Shown: positions 54,095 to 62,525 of the stretch, one piece after another | Layout: each line of letters begins with the position of its first letter | Numbering within the stretch: the first letter of the stretch is position 1 | NCBI GenBank assembly: GCA_002384055.1 | Contig: DGAU01000014.1 | Coordinates: forward strand, 1 to 64,000 | Direction: 5' to 3' | From: Flavobacteriaceae bacterium UBA4022 | GTDB lineage: Bacteria > Bacteroidota > Bacteroidia > Flavobacteriales > Flavobacteriaceae | DNA: 64,000 nt | Notes under the pieces: generated by a model | The model's input: only the letters and a program-made list of their open reading frames with translations | Told to the model about the DNA's origin: nothing | Database searches by the model: none | Translations under genes and position numbers: made by a program

Positions 54095-54875
54095 AGGCCA
54101 ATATTTTATCGGCAAGTGGGCCATGATGCTCTTGATGGTGGCGGTGCTTTTCGCCTGTAAAAGCGCCAACGTGAGCACTGTTGGTCCTGATGCGAAATGG
54201 TCTACCGGTCAGATCATACGCGCCCATAATCAGGCACAAGGGGAATTTACAACCTTAACAGCTCGTGCTCAGTTGACCTTGGACAATGACAATAAGAAGC
54301 AGAAAGTCAGTCTGACTTTGCGCATGCAACACAAGGATACGATTTGGATTAAGGCCTCTGTCTTTGGGGTCACCTTAGCCAAAGGCTTATTGACTCCTGA
54401 TCGCGTTCAACTATATGAATCTTTGAGCAAAACCTATTTTGACGGATCGTTTGATGCCGTGCGGCAGTGGCTGGGGCTGTCCTTAAACTTTGATCAATTG
54501 GAGCGATTGTTATTGGGTCAATCTATTGTCCCTCTAGCCAAATCAATGGGCCATACAGTCCATCAAGACACTTACAGAGTCGGCCCGACGCTCTTGCGTG
54601 AAAATTGGACTTTTAGCACTGAAATTCGGCCGCAAGATTTTAAAATAGCTCAGGTGGATTTGGTTCAAAAAGAGCCCCTACAAACTTTGCGCATTACATA
54701 TCCATCCTATACGAGCGGTGATTTGGTAAGCCCGGAAGAAATTGTGATGACTTCAAAAGGCGCTCAAGCCAACACCACCATTGAGGTGGTTTTAAAAAAT
54801 ATCGAATACGGCGGAAAGTTGCGTTTTCCATACGCGGTTCCACAAGGGTTCAAAAAGATTAATTTGGCACCATGA
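54087..54875 (+). CDS. DUF4292-like lipoprotein
   Basis: A 262-residue lipoprotein with a hydrophobic N terminus and lipobox LFAC near residue 23-24. The beta-rich body (LTARAQLTLDNDNKKQKVS, DTIWIKASVFGVTLAKGLLTPD) fits DUF4292, whose fold I recall as LolA/LolB-like; this is not certain. It lies between the TPR gene and the EnvC-like gene with overlapping ends, which implies coupled expression. Confidence 0.75.
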   Translation: MNRGQYFIGKWAMMLLMVAVLFACKSANVSTVGPDAKWSTGQIIRAHNQAQGEFTTLTARAQLTLDNDNKKQKVSLTLRMQHKDTIWIKASVFGVTLAKGLLTPDRVQLYESLSKTYFDGSFDAVRQWLGLSLNFDQLERLLLGQSIVPLAKSMGHTVHQDTYRVGPTLLRENWTFSTEIRPQDFKIAQVDLVQKEPLQTLRITYPSYTSGDLVSPEEIVMTSKGAQANTTIEVVLKNIEYGGKLRFPYAVPQGFKKINLAP

Positions 54876-56095
54876 AGCAACGGCAGATCATATGGACAAT
54901 GGTGTTCCTTTTGACAGGAACGTTTAGCCTTGGCGCCCAAACTACCAAGCAAAAAGCGCTCGAGCAACAGCGCCAGCAATTGCTTGAAGAAATAAGCGTC
55001 ATTAACGAACTCCTCTTCGCAACTAAAGATGAAAAGAGCTCTTTGCTGGTGACGGTTCAGAGTCTAGATCAAAAAATAAGTGTGCGCCAAAACTTGATGC
55101 GCATCACCAATGAGCAAGCTAATTTGCTCACACGAGAAATCAATGGCAATCTCAACAGTGTCGAACAACTGAAAAAGGAACTATCAGCCCTGAAGGAGGA
55201 TTACGCAGCCATGATCCTTAAGTCCTATAAAAGCAAGTCACAACAAAGTCGATTGATGTTCTTGCTGTCTGCGGAAAATTTTTTGCAAGCCTATAAGCGC
55301 CTGCAGTATATGCAGCAATACAGTCGATTCCGCAGAAAACAAGGATTGGATATTGAACAACGGACCTTAGCGTTGAATCGCCTGAATCAGCTCCTGATCG
55401 AACAAAAAAAAGACAAAGAGCAATTAGTGATTCAAAGCCGTCAGGAGAAAGCCCAATTGGCTAAGGAAAAGGCGGAGCAAGAGGTTTTGTTGTTGGCCTT
55501 AAAAAAGGAAGAGCAGACATACGGGAACCAAATTAGGACCAAGCAAAAAGAAGCGCGAAAGATTGAATTGGCTATAGACGCTTTGATCAAGGCAGCGATT
55601 GCCGAGGCCAATAAAGCCAAAGGTGGTGCGGGAGCCAAGGCCACGGTATTTGACCTTACCCCAGAAGCAGAAGCTTTGGCGGCGGACTTTAAAAACAACC
55701 AAGGAAAATTGATTTGGCCAGTCGCCAAAGGACGGGTCATGACGCCTTTTGGAAAAAGACAGCATCCGCAATTTCCTAATGTGACGCAAGATCATAATGG
55801 GGTCGAGATCATCACCGAGAGCAATGCCGAGGCGCGCGCGGTTTTCTCAGGAGAAGTGTTGCAAATACAGCAGCTCAAAGGAGCCAACAAAGCGGTCTAT
55901 GTGCGTCATGGAAATTACATCACCATCTATAACAACTTGGCTAAAGTAATGGTTAAAAAAGGGCAGCGCGTCTATGCCAAGCAGCCATTAGGCACGGTTT
56001 TTACGCATCCCACAACAGGACAAACGATTTTGAAGTTTTTTGTCTACCAAAACACTCAGAAACTAAATCCAGCGAGTTGGATTTACAAAATGTAA
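54872..56095 (+). CDS. EnvC-like degenerate M23 peptidase with coiled coil
   Basis: A 407-residue exported protein. A signal peptide ends near residue 23, a long coiled coil covers about 25-240, and a C-terminal M23/LytM domain begins at GRVMTPFGKRQHPQF. The catalytic residues seem lost: the HxxxD position reads DHNGVEI and the HxH position reads ILKFFVYQ. This is the pattern of EnvC, which activates amidases rather than cutting. A cell-division or wall-remodelling role is inferred. Start overlaps DUF4292 by 4 bp. Confidence 0.88.
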   Translation: MKQRQIIWTMVFLLTGTFSLGAQTTKQKALEQQRQQLLEEISVINELLFATKDEKSSLLVTVQSLDQKISVRQNLMRITNEQANLLTREINGNLNSVEQLKKELSALKEDYAAMILKSYKSKSQQSRLMFLLSAENFLQAYKRLQYMQQYSRFRRKQGLDIEQRTLALNRLNQLLIEQKKDKEQLVIQSRQEKAQLAKEKAEQEVLLLALKKEEQTYGNQIRTKQKEARKIELAIDALIKAAIAEANKAKGGAGAKATVFDLTPEAEALAADFKNNQGKLIWPVAKGRVMTPFGKRQHPQFPNVTQDHNGVEIITESNAEARAVFSGEVLQIQQLKGANKAVYVRHGNYITIYNNLAKVMVKKGQRVYAKQPLGTVFTHPTTGQTILKFFVYQNTQKLNPASWIYKM

Positions 56096-56143
56096 AGACG
56101 TTAGAACTACTGTAGGACAGGGGTTTTGTCGCGAGACCTAGCG

Positions 56144-56506
56144 TTACCACGCCGCATATCCTCCCTTGAGGTCATAGATGCTTTCAAAACCAAGCGCAGC
56201 GAGTTGCTTAGCGGCTTTTCCACTGCGGTTCCCGGAGCCACAATAAAGATAAACAGGTTGTGTTTTGTTAAAACCAGCAAACTTCTGGACAAAAGAATCC
56301 TGCTTCAGATAATCAATATTTAGCGCATTGGCGATATGGCCTTGGGCATATTCTTGCGGCGTTCTTACATCAATAATCAGGGGCGTGCCTTCTTTAGTGG
56401 AGATAACGAAAGTCGCTTTGTCGATCAGATTGATGTTCGGGCTGTTTTGGGCACTGGCCGCGCTGAAACAAGCAATAAACAGCAAAAGGACAAGGATGTT
56501 TTTCAT
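56144..56506 (-). CDS. Exported single-domain rhodanese
   Basis: A 120-residue protein with a signal peptide (Met-Lys-Asn-Ile-Leu..., cleavage after SAASAQ) and one rhodanese domain. The active loop YLYCGSGNRSGKA holds the catalytic Cys. It lies 77 bp downstream of the MBL/double-rhodanese gene on the same strand. A periplasmic role in sulfur transfer or persulfide handling is likely; the substrate is unknown. Confidence 0.9.
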   Translation of the reverse strand: MKNILVLLLFIACFSAASAQNSPNINLIDKATFVISTKEGTPLIIDVRTPQEYAQGHIANALNIDYLKQDSFVQKFAGFNKTQPVYLYCGSGNRSGKAAKQLAALGFESIYDLKGGYAAW

Positions 56507-56583
56507 AAAATATAGTTTGTTATGTTCAATGGACGCATCATGAGAGGTTAGCTCACCAGGTCAGCCCATCAAGTAAATTCAAG

Positions 56584-57993
56584 TTAAAGTGTTGACGGAC
56601 AAACATAATCAGTGCGCGGAACACTTGTTTGGGCGATACTTTTAAAGCCACCTGCGACATCAATTGAATTATGAATACCACGGCTCTTGAGGATGGACGC
56701 CGCAATAACGCTGCGGTAACCTCCTGCGCAATGCACATAAAAGGGTTTGTTCTGTGGAAACTCAGCCAAGTGATTGTTGAGAAAATCCAAGGGAGAATTG
56801 TGTGCGTCTTGGACGTGCTCAGAAAGATATTCGGTAGCCTTGCGCACATCAAATACTGAAATTTCTTCATGAGCCAATGTCTGTGCAAAAGCATCTGCAG
56901 ATACAGAGGTGATGGTGTCCCATTCTTTTCCGGCGGCTTGCCATGCCTGGAATCCACCTTTTAAATATCCCAGTGTTTGGTCAAATCCAACACGCGACAA
57001 ACGGGTGATAGCCTCTTCTTCGCGGCCTTCTGGGGTGATCAGTAATAAGGGCTGTTTGACATCGGCAATCAGCGTGCCGACCCACGGAGCAAAACCCCCG
57101 TCAAGACCGATGAAGATCGATCGGGGAATATGGCCTTTGATGAAATCACTTTGGTTGCGGACATCTAAAACAATGGCGCCGGTTTCATTGGCCGCGACCT
57201 CAAAAGCAGCAGGACTCAATGCCTGTGTGCCTCGCGCGATCACTTGATCAATATCGTCGTAGCCTTCTTTGTTCATTTTAACATTCAATGGGAAGTACTG
57301 TGGCGGGGGCAGCAAGCCATCTGTCACCTCATTTATAAATTCATCTCGAGTCATGTTGGCCCGAAGCGCATAATTCATTTGTTTTTGATTGCCGAGCGTG
57401 TCTACGGTTTCTTTCATCATGTTTTTGCCACAAGCAGAGCCTGCGCCATGCGCGGGATACACAATAACATCGTCGGCCAAGGGCAGTATCTTTTCTCGAA
57501 GGCTATCAAAAAGCATCCCCGCGAGATCTTCTTGAGTAATGTCTGCTGCTTTTTGGGCCAGATCAGGGCGGCCGACATCTCCCAAAAACAAGGTGTCTCC
57601 GCTAAAAATGGCACAGTCCTTACCGTTTTCGTCGCGTAATAAATACGTCGTGCTTTCCATGGTATGCCCAGGGGTATGCAACGCCGTTATGGTAATAGCG
57701 CCTAAGGCAAATGACTGTTGGTCTTCTGCAATGATACAATCAAACGTGGGCCGTGCATTGGGACCAAAGATAATTGGGGCGCCAGTCATCTTTGATAAGG
57801 TCACGTGCCCACTTACAAAATCGGCATGAAAGTGCGTTTCGAAGATGTATTTAATGGTTGACCCCGTTTTGGCGGCTCTTTCGAGATAGGGCTTCACCTC
57901 CCGCAAAGGGTCGATAACAGCAACCTCACCATTACTTTCAATATAATAGGCTCCTTGAGCGAGACATCCGGTATAGATTTGTTCAATATGCAT
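56584..57993 (-). CDS. Metallo-beta-lactamase fold protein with two rhodanese domains
   Basis: A 469-residue cytoplasmic protein. The N-terminal domain is an ETHE1-like persulfide dioxygenase: THFHAD (53-58), TPGH (107-110) and GDTLFLGDVGRPD (132-144). Two rhodanese domains follow (about 265-355 and 360-460). The first lacks the active-site Cys, having LITPEGREEE at the loop; the second has FYVHCAGGYRSV. It should oxidise or transfer sulfane sulfur. The paired gene at 56144 supports a sulfide-detoxification role. Confidence 0.9.
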   Translation of the reverse strand: MHIEQIYTGCLAQGAYYIESNGEVAVIDPLREVKPYLERAAKTGSTIKYIFETHFHADFVSGHVTLSKMTGAPIIFGPNARPTFDCIIAEDQQSFALGAITITALHTPGHTMESTTYLLRDENGKDCAIFSGDTLFLGDVGRPDLAQKAADITQEDLAGMLFDSLREKILPLADDVIVYPAHGAGSACGKNMMKETVDTLGNQKQMNYALRANMTRDEFINEVTDGLLPPPQYFPLNVKMNKEGYDDIDQVIARGTQALSPAAFEVAANETGAIVLDVRNQSDFIKGHIPRSIFIGLDGGFAPWVGTLIADVKQPLLLITPEGREEEAITRLSRVGFDQTLGYLKGGFQAWQAAGKEWDTITSVSADAFAQTLAHEEISVFDVRKATEYLSEHVQDAHNSPLDFLNNHLAEFPQNKPFYVHCAGGYRSVIAASILKSRGIHNSIDVAGGFKSIAQTSVPRTDYVCPSTL

Positions 57994-58055
57994 GATAACA
58001 TTGATTTAGGTAAGGCAAAGATCTTGTTTTTGTTTGGGAAGCCCAGAAATAACCT

Positions 58056-58574
58056 CTAGGGCGCAGACTCAAATAGAGCCTTGAGTTCTGTTGCTTCTTG
58101 TGCGGCCATTTTACCAGCCAAAACTAAGCTCAATTGTTTGCGGCGCAAAGCCGAGTCAAAGCGGCTCTTCTCTAATTCTGTCTCTGGACGAAGTCCTGGA
58201 ACAGCAACGGGTCCGCCCATTTCGTCTACAGCTACAAAAGTGTAAATAGCCTCATTGGCTTTTGTTTTTTTGCCGCTTTCACGGTCTTCTAGCCAAACAT
58301 CGATATAGACTTCCATTGAGCTGTTAAATGCCCGCGATATTTGTGCTTCTACAGTCACGACACTTCCCAAGGGGATCATTTTGTTAAAAGCAACATGATT
58401 GACGGATACAGTCATGACAATCCGCCTGCTGTGACGGCGCGCGGCGATGCTTGCGGCTCGGTCCATCCTGGCCAAAAGCTCACCACCAAACATATTGCCA
58501 ATGGGGTTTGTTTCGCTGGGAAGCACTAAGTCTGTAACGATGGTTCGAGAATCTGCGGGGGTCTTGTATTCCAT
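58056..58574 (-). CDS. Acyl-CoA thioesterase (hotdog fold)
   Basis: A 172-residue thioesterase of the YciA/BFIT type with NPIGNMFGGELLARMDRAAS near residue 22 and TVSVNHVAFNKMIPLGSVV, the substrate-binding hotdog elements. It releases CoA from acyl-CoAs; chain preference is unknown. Start at ATG 58574 because the longer reading has poor conservation. Confidence 0.9.
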   Translation of the reverse strand: MEYKTPADSRTIVTDLVLPSETNPIGNMFGGELLARMDRAASIAARRHSRRIVMTVSVNHVAFNKMIPLGSVVTVEAQISRAFNSSMEVYIDVWLEDRESGKKTKANEAIYTFVAVDEMGGPVAVPGLRPETELEKSRFDSALRRKQLSLVLAGKMAAQEATELKALFESAP

Positions 58575-58637
58575 AATGGGACAGTGATTTAAATAACCTG
58601 TGACATCCACAGGGCAGGCAACAGCATCAATAACGTA

Positions 58638-59540
58638 TTATTTCACTAACAACCAAGCATCGCTGCTTTCTTCTTTTTGAATACGTCTTAAAGCATTTAT
58701 GGCTTCATTGCGGTCTGTAAATGAGCGGTAAACAACCTGGTGCAGTCCATAGGAGTTGATGCCAACAATTTTGGCGTCAAAACCTTTAATCATAAGCTGA
58801 GCGACCTTGTTGTGTGCATTTTGTGCCACACGAAATGCACCGGCAACCACATGATAGGGTTGATGCGGTTTTGGGATAACTAATTCCACTATTGGTAGGG
58901 CACTATTGATTTGGAACGTTGCTTCTTGGATTTGTTTTGCGACTTGTTTCGTGACATTTTGCTGTGAATCCAAATTGAACGAGGCCACTTGCTGGTTGTA
59001 TTTTTGTGTTGCTCCGTAACCACCAAGGCTCAGGGCGATAAGTGCAACGGCAGCATAGCGCCAGATTGGCACAGGACTAGATGGCGCTTCAAAAAGAGGC
59101 TTAACTGGAATGGTTACCCCTTGTCGGTCAATTTCAGTAATGGCTATTGGGCCAAGACCAAAAGCGGATCTTGAAAAATTGACAAGACCAGACGGATCAA
59201 AAACGATCCCTCCCGAGGCATGGGTTTTAAGCGTGCCCAACGCGCCACAATCTAAAACATCGCCGCGCTCAAGTTGCTGCAACATAGTGCCGCTGTGGAC
59301 ACGGATTTTTTGCAAGGCCAATTCGTACGAGACGCCGTCAATATCAGAAACATGATGCGCCAAAAGGCCATCGTTAGTTTGGAGTTGTCGGTTGAAAGAC
59401 ACTGATTTACCGGGTGGCGTAAACTGCCCAGAAGCGTCGATTTCGGCCGAATGATGTCGGGTTAAAAACGCGCCAAATCCGGGGACAATAACGCACTCAT
59501 AACGAAACAACAAGGCTTGAATGTGGTTGAAGATTTCCAT
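58638..59540 (-). CDS. HU-CCDC81 and SPOR domain protein
   Basis: A 300-residue single-pass membrane protein. The N-terminal about 150 residues resemble the HU-CCDC81 bacterial domain pair (IVPGFGAFLTRHH, then VSFNRQLQTNDGLLAHHV). One membrane helix lies at about 168-186, and a SPOR domain (peptidoglycan binding, about 225-300) begins near YHVVAGAFR. The topology places the HU-like part in the cytoplasm and SPOR in the periplasm, suggesting a link between nucleoid and cell wall; this is inference. It has a well-formed promoter on the minus strand. Confidence 0.88.
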   Translation of the reverse strand: MEIFNHIQALLFRYECVIVPGFGAFLTRHHSAEIDASGQFTPPGKSVSFNRQLQTNDGLLAHHVSDIDGVSYELALQKIRVHSGTMLQQLERGDVLDCGALGTLKTHASGGIVFDPSGLVNFSRSAFGLGPIAITEIDRQGVTIPVKPLFEAPSSPVPIWRYAAVALIALSLGGYGATQKYNQQVASFNLDSQQNVTKQVAKQIQEATFQINSALPIVELVIPKPHQPYHVVAGAFRVAQNAHNKVAQLMIKGFDAKIVGINSYGLHQVVYRSFTDRNEAINALRRIQKEESSDAWLLVK

Positions 59541-59545
59541 CTAAA

Positions 59546-59576
59546 CAAACTTAATTTTTTTTTTGCCGGCAATCAA
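59546..59576 (-). promoter_or_regulatory. Promoter of the HU-CCDC81/SPOR gene
   Basis: Minus-strand TAAGTTTG (59546-59553) matches TAnnTTTG and TTG (59574-59576) lies 20 bp upstream, an ideal Bacteroidota spacing. The spacer contains a run of ten A's. The -7 box ends 5 bp before the ATG, so the transcript is probably leaderless. Confidence 0.8.
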
Positions 59577-59642
59577 CTATAGACCGAATTAATTTTTAAC
59601 AATAGAAATATTCCTTTAAATTTAATCGGCTCCCCGCATTAA

Positions 59643-59650
59643 TAATTTTG
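59643..59650 (+). promoter_or_regulatory. Putative -7 promoter element for dprA
   Basis: TAATTTTG matches TAnnTTTG and ends 5 bp before the dprA ATG, again suggesting a leaderless transcript. No good -33 TTG seen. Confidence 0.5.
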
Positions 59651-59655
59651 AGTCA

Positions 59656-60765
59656 ATGAATACACAAAACAAATTGCTGCGCGCGCGGGTGATGCAGCGT
59701 GAACCAAAGTGGGGCGTCAGAACCATTAAGAAAGTAATCGACGAATTCGGGAGTTTAAATGCGGTTTTTGACACTCCGATAGAACTTTGGCAAGGGGCCA
59801 AAGAGCCCATTAGAGCCATAAGGCATAAAGCCAAAAACAACTTGTTGAAACAAGAGGTGGCGCAGGAGTTAGCCTACATGCAGCGCCTAGGCATTAGCGC
59901 AGTGTTTTACCCAGAGGCAGACTACCCCGAATTACTGAAGCACTGCGTCGACGCTCCAGCCGTACTCTTTATGCGCGGAAAACTGGACTTAAACCATAAG
60001 CCCTTGATCAGTATTGTCGGGACCAGGCGCGCCACCCGGCAGGGCGTTGCGTTCTGTGAACAAATTATAGAAGAACTGGCGCCTATAAGTCCTACTATTA
60101 TCTCAGGGTTTGCCTATGGTATAGACATCTCGGCCCATAAGAAGGCAATGGTTTTGGGGCTCCAATCTATTGGGTGTCTGGCCCATGGCTTAAACACAGT
60201 TTATCCGCGAGCGCACCACAAATACATGGGCGGCATGCAACAACATGGAGGCTTTATCTCAGAATTTTGGACTTCGGACCCGTTTTACAAATCTAATTTT
60301 TTGCAGCGCAACCGCATTATCGCAGGGCTTAGCACGGTTACTATTGTCATTGAGTCTGCGGCCAAGGGCGGGAGTTTGATCACGGCAAAAATGGCTAATG
60401 CATACGATCGGGAAGTGTTTGCTGTGCCAGGGGCTCCAGCGGATCAGCAAAGCGCCGGCTGCAACGAACTGATTCGCACGCATCAGGCCCATTTGCTGAC
60501 AGGGAGTAAGGCCCTTTGTGAGGTGATGGGCTGGGAACTAATCCAACCAAAGAAGGAGCAACTCCCTTCAGACGACATCGAACGAAAGTTGTTGCAATTG
60601 ATGCTAAAGGAGCCTCGAATAAGTCAAAATGATTTACAAATCAAGATGTCAGTCTCGATCTCTCAATTGCAAGTACTCTTGTTGAATCTAGAATTATCAG
60701 GCATGATCACACGGGATCTTTTGGGGGGGTATACCGCTAATAGCCGAGGTTTTCACGGACTCTAG
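59656..60765 (+). CDS. dprA: DNA-processing protein DprA
   Basis: A 369-residue protein that loads RecA on incoming single-stranded DNA in natural transformation. The Rossmann-like domain shows ISIVGTRRATRQG, SGFAYGIDISAHK and the C-terminal half of the domain FAVPGAPADQQSAGCNELI, followed by a winged-helix tail. The start is ATG 59656. The C-terminal residues overlap the convergent trpS by 29 bp and include a run of seven G's (60723-60729). Confidence 0.95.
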   Translation: MNTQNKLLRARVMQREPKWGVRTIKKVIDEFGSLNAVFDTPIELWQGAKEPIRAIRHKAKNNLLKQEVAQELAYMQRLGISAVFYPEADYPELLKHCVDAPAVLFMRGKLDLNHKPLISIVGTRRATRQGVAFCEQIIEELAPISPTIISGFAYGIDISAHKKAMVLGLQSIGCLAHGLNTVYPRAHHKYMGGMQQHGGFISEFWTSDPFYKSNFLQRNRIIAGLSTVTIVIESAAKGGSLITAKMANAYDREVFAVPGAPADQQSAGCNELIRTHQAHLLTGSKALCEVMGWELIQPKKEQLPSDDIERKLLQLMLKEPRISQNDLQIKMSVSISQLQVLLLNLELSGMITRDLLGGYTANSRGFHGL

Positions 60766-61708
60766 CGAGCACTTCTTGAGCTACCTTACGGGCTTTTTGT
60801 GCCCCAACAGCTAGCGCTTGGTCGATTTCTGGGAGGTTTGCCATAAAATGGTCATATCGCTCTCGAGGCAATTCAAACACCTCTAAAATCAATTCGTAAA
60901 GGGCTTGTTTTGCGTGGCCATAACCAAAATTGCCGCCGATATAATGAGCACGCAACTCAGTGGTTTGTTTCTCAGTTGCCAAGAGTTGATACAAGGCAAA
61001 AACATTGCAGGTCTCAGGGTCTTTAGGATCCTCAAGAGGCGTGCTATCGGTTTGGATCCCCATGATTTGTTTGCGCAGCTCTTTTTCTGGCAAAAAGACA
61101 TTGATGGTATTGTTTTTTGATTTACTCATTTTCTGGCCATCAGTACCCGGAATCAACTGTGTGGATTCCGAGATTCGTGCCTCTGGTAAAACAAAAAGAT
61201 CTTGGCCGGTCTTGGCGTGGATTCTAGAGGCGACATCTCGAGTCATTTCTATATGCTGCAGCTGGTCTTTGCCCACGGGCACAAGTTCAGCATCATAGAG
61301 CAAGATATCGGCAGCCATCAGCATAGGGTAGGCAAATAATCCGGCATTAATGTCCTCGAGATGCTCCACCTTGTCCTTGAAGCTATGGGCCAAGGTCAGT
61401 CGTTGGTAAGGAAAAAAGCAACTGAGATACCAAGAAAGCTCGGCAACTTCGGGCACATCACTTTGTCGGTAGAATACGGTCTTTGAAATATCTAAACCAA
61501 AAGCGAGCCATGTCGCGGCAGTACTGTAGGTGTTGCCCTTGAGTAAAGAACCGTCTTTAATTTGGGTCAACGAATGCAAGTCTGCAATAAACAAAAAAGC
61601 GTCGTTGGCAGGAGTGTTGGCCATTTCAATGGCCGGCATTATGGCGCCAAGGATGTTGCCTAAATGTGGGGTTCCCGTACTTTGTATTCCAGTTAATATT
61701 CTTGACAT
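60737..61708 (-). CDS. trpS: Tryptophan--tRNA ligase
   Basis: Class I synthetase charging tRNA-Trp. The 323 residues show the HIGH-type motif as TPHLGNILGAI near residue 12 and the KMSKS motif at GQKMSKSKNN near residue 195. I start at ATG 61708 (Met-Ser-Arg-Ile-Leu-Thr-Gly-Ile) because longer readings cross the promoter. The 3' end overlaps dprA by 29 bp. Confidence 0.97.
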   Translation of the reverse strand: MSRILTGIQSTGTPHLGNILGAIMPAIEMANTPANDAFLFIADLHSLTQIKDGSLLKGNTYSTAATWLAFGLDISKTVFYRQSDVPEVAELSWYLSCFFPYQRLTLAHSFKDKVEHLEDINAGLFAYPMLMAADILLYDAELVPVGKDQLQHIEMTRDVASRIHAKTGQDLFVLPEARISESTQLIPGTDGQKMSKSKNNTINVFLPEKELRKQIMGIQTDSTPLEDPKDPETCNVFALYQLLATEKQTTELRAHYIGGNFGYGHAKQALYELILEVFELPRERYDHFMANLPEIDQALAVGAQKARKVAQEVLARVRENLGY

Positions 61709-61724
61709 AGTGCAGTCTTTAATG

Positions 61725-61732
61725 CAAAGGTA
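61725..61732 (-). promoter_or_regulatory. Putative -7 promoter element for trpS
   Basis: Minus-strand TACCTTTG matches TAnnTTTG, 16 bp before the ATG. A TTG occurs 25 bp upstream of it, slightly too far. Confidence 0.5.
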
Positions 61733-61765
61733 ATTTTTTTGTGCCATTAGCTAATTTCAATTTCT

Positions 61766-61773
61766 TATTTTTG
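61766..61773 (+). promoter_or_regulatory. Putative -7 promoter element for the plsC-like gene
   Basis: TATTTTTG matches TAnnTTTG and ends 5 bp before the ATG at 61779. TTG at 61739-61741 is 24 bp upstream. This arrangement suggests a leaderless transcript. Confidence 0.55.
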
Positions 61774-61778
61774 AGAAC

Positions 61779-62525
61779 ATGAAAATCATCGGAGCCATTT
61801 TAATGGTCGTTTATCGACTCTGGTTTTATCTTTTGGTCATGGTTGGGATCAGCTTGTTTTCGCCCCTACTCATGATCGGAAGCCTAAAGGAATCTTGGTA
61901 TGGCATTTATTTCGCTGGCGCGCGTTGGTGGGGAATGTTTGTCTTGTTTGGCATGGGTTTTCTTCCCAAAATAGACAGGCAGGTGCGCTACAAAAAGGGC
62001 GAAAACTATATGTTCGTGTCCAACCACACCTCTATGATGGACATTATGCTGATGTTATATGTCGCCAATAGACCTTTTGTTTTTGTTGGCAAAAAAGAAC
62101 TCTCAAAAATCCCGCTCTTTGGGTATTTCTATAAAAGAGGGTGTATTTTGGTCGATAGAAACGATCCTTCAAGCCGTCGTGATGTTTATGCGCAGGCTCA
62201 AAAAAGGCTAAAAGCGGGCCTGAGTATTTGCATTTTCCCCGAAGGTGGCGTGCCGGACCCATCAATAGAATTGAGCGCGTTTAAGGACGGGGCATTTCGT
62301 TTAGCGATTGAGCACAAAATCCCGATTGCACCAATGACATTTTTAGACAACAAGAAGCGATTCCCTTATGCATTTTTTGACGGAAGCATGGGTCGAATGA
62401 GAGTCATTATGCACGAATTTTTACCGACGGCTAATTTAGAGATTGACCACCGACGTAAGCTAAAAGAGCAAACGAGAACAATTATTTTGGACGCCCTTCA
62501 GGCAGATGTGGCGGCTAAAACTTAA
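61779..62525 (+). CDS. 1-acyl-sn-glycerol-3-phosphate acyltransferase (PlsC-like)
   Basis: A 248-residue membrane-associated acyltransferase making phosphatidate, with the acyltransferase motifs NHTSMMDIM (HX4D, catalytic) near residue 86, RGCILVDRNDPSSRRD, and FPEGGVPD. One or two N-terminal hydrophobic segments anchor it (about 8-32). Its 3' end overlaps the convergent barrel gene by 11 bp. Confidence 0.92.
   Translation: MKIIGAILMVVYRLWFYLLVMVGISLFSPLLMIGSLKESWYGIYFAGARWWGMFVLFGMGFLPKIDRQVRYKKGENYMFVSNHTSMMDIMLMLYVANRPFVFVGKKELSKIPLFGYFYKRGCILVDRNDPSSRRDVYAQAQKRLKAGLSICIFPEGGVPDPSIELSAFKDGAFRLAIEHKIPIAPMTFLDNKKRFPYAFFDGSMGRMRVIMHEFLPTANLEIDHRRKLKEQTRTIILDALQADVAAKT

Noticed and set aside
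60723..60729. Run of seven G's in dprA as a phase-variation site
   Set aside because: A shift here would change only the last dozen residues of DprA, so a switching role is unlikely.
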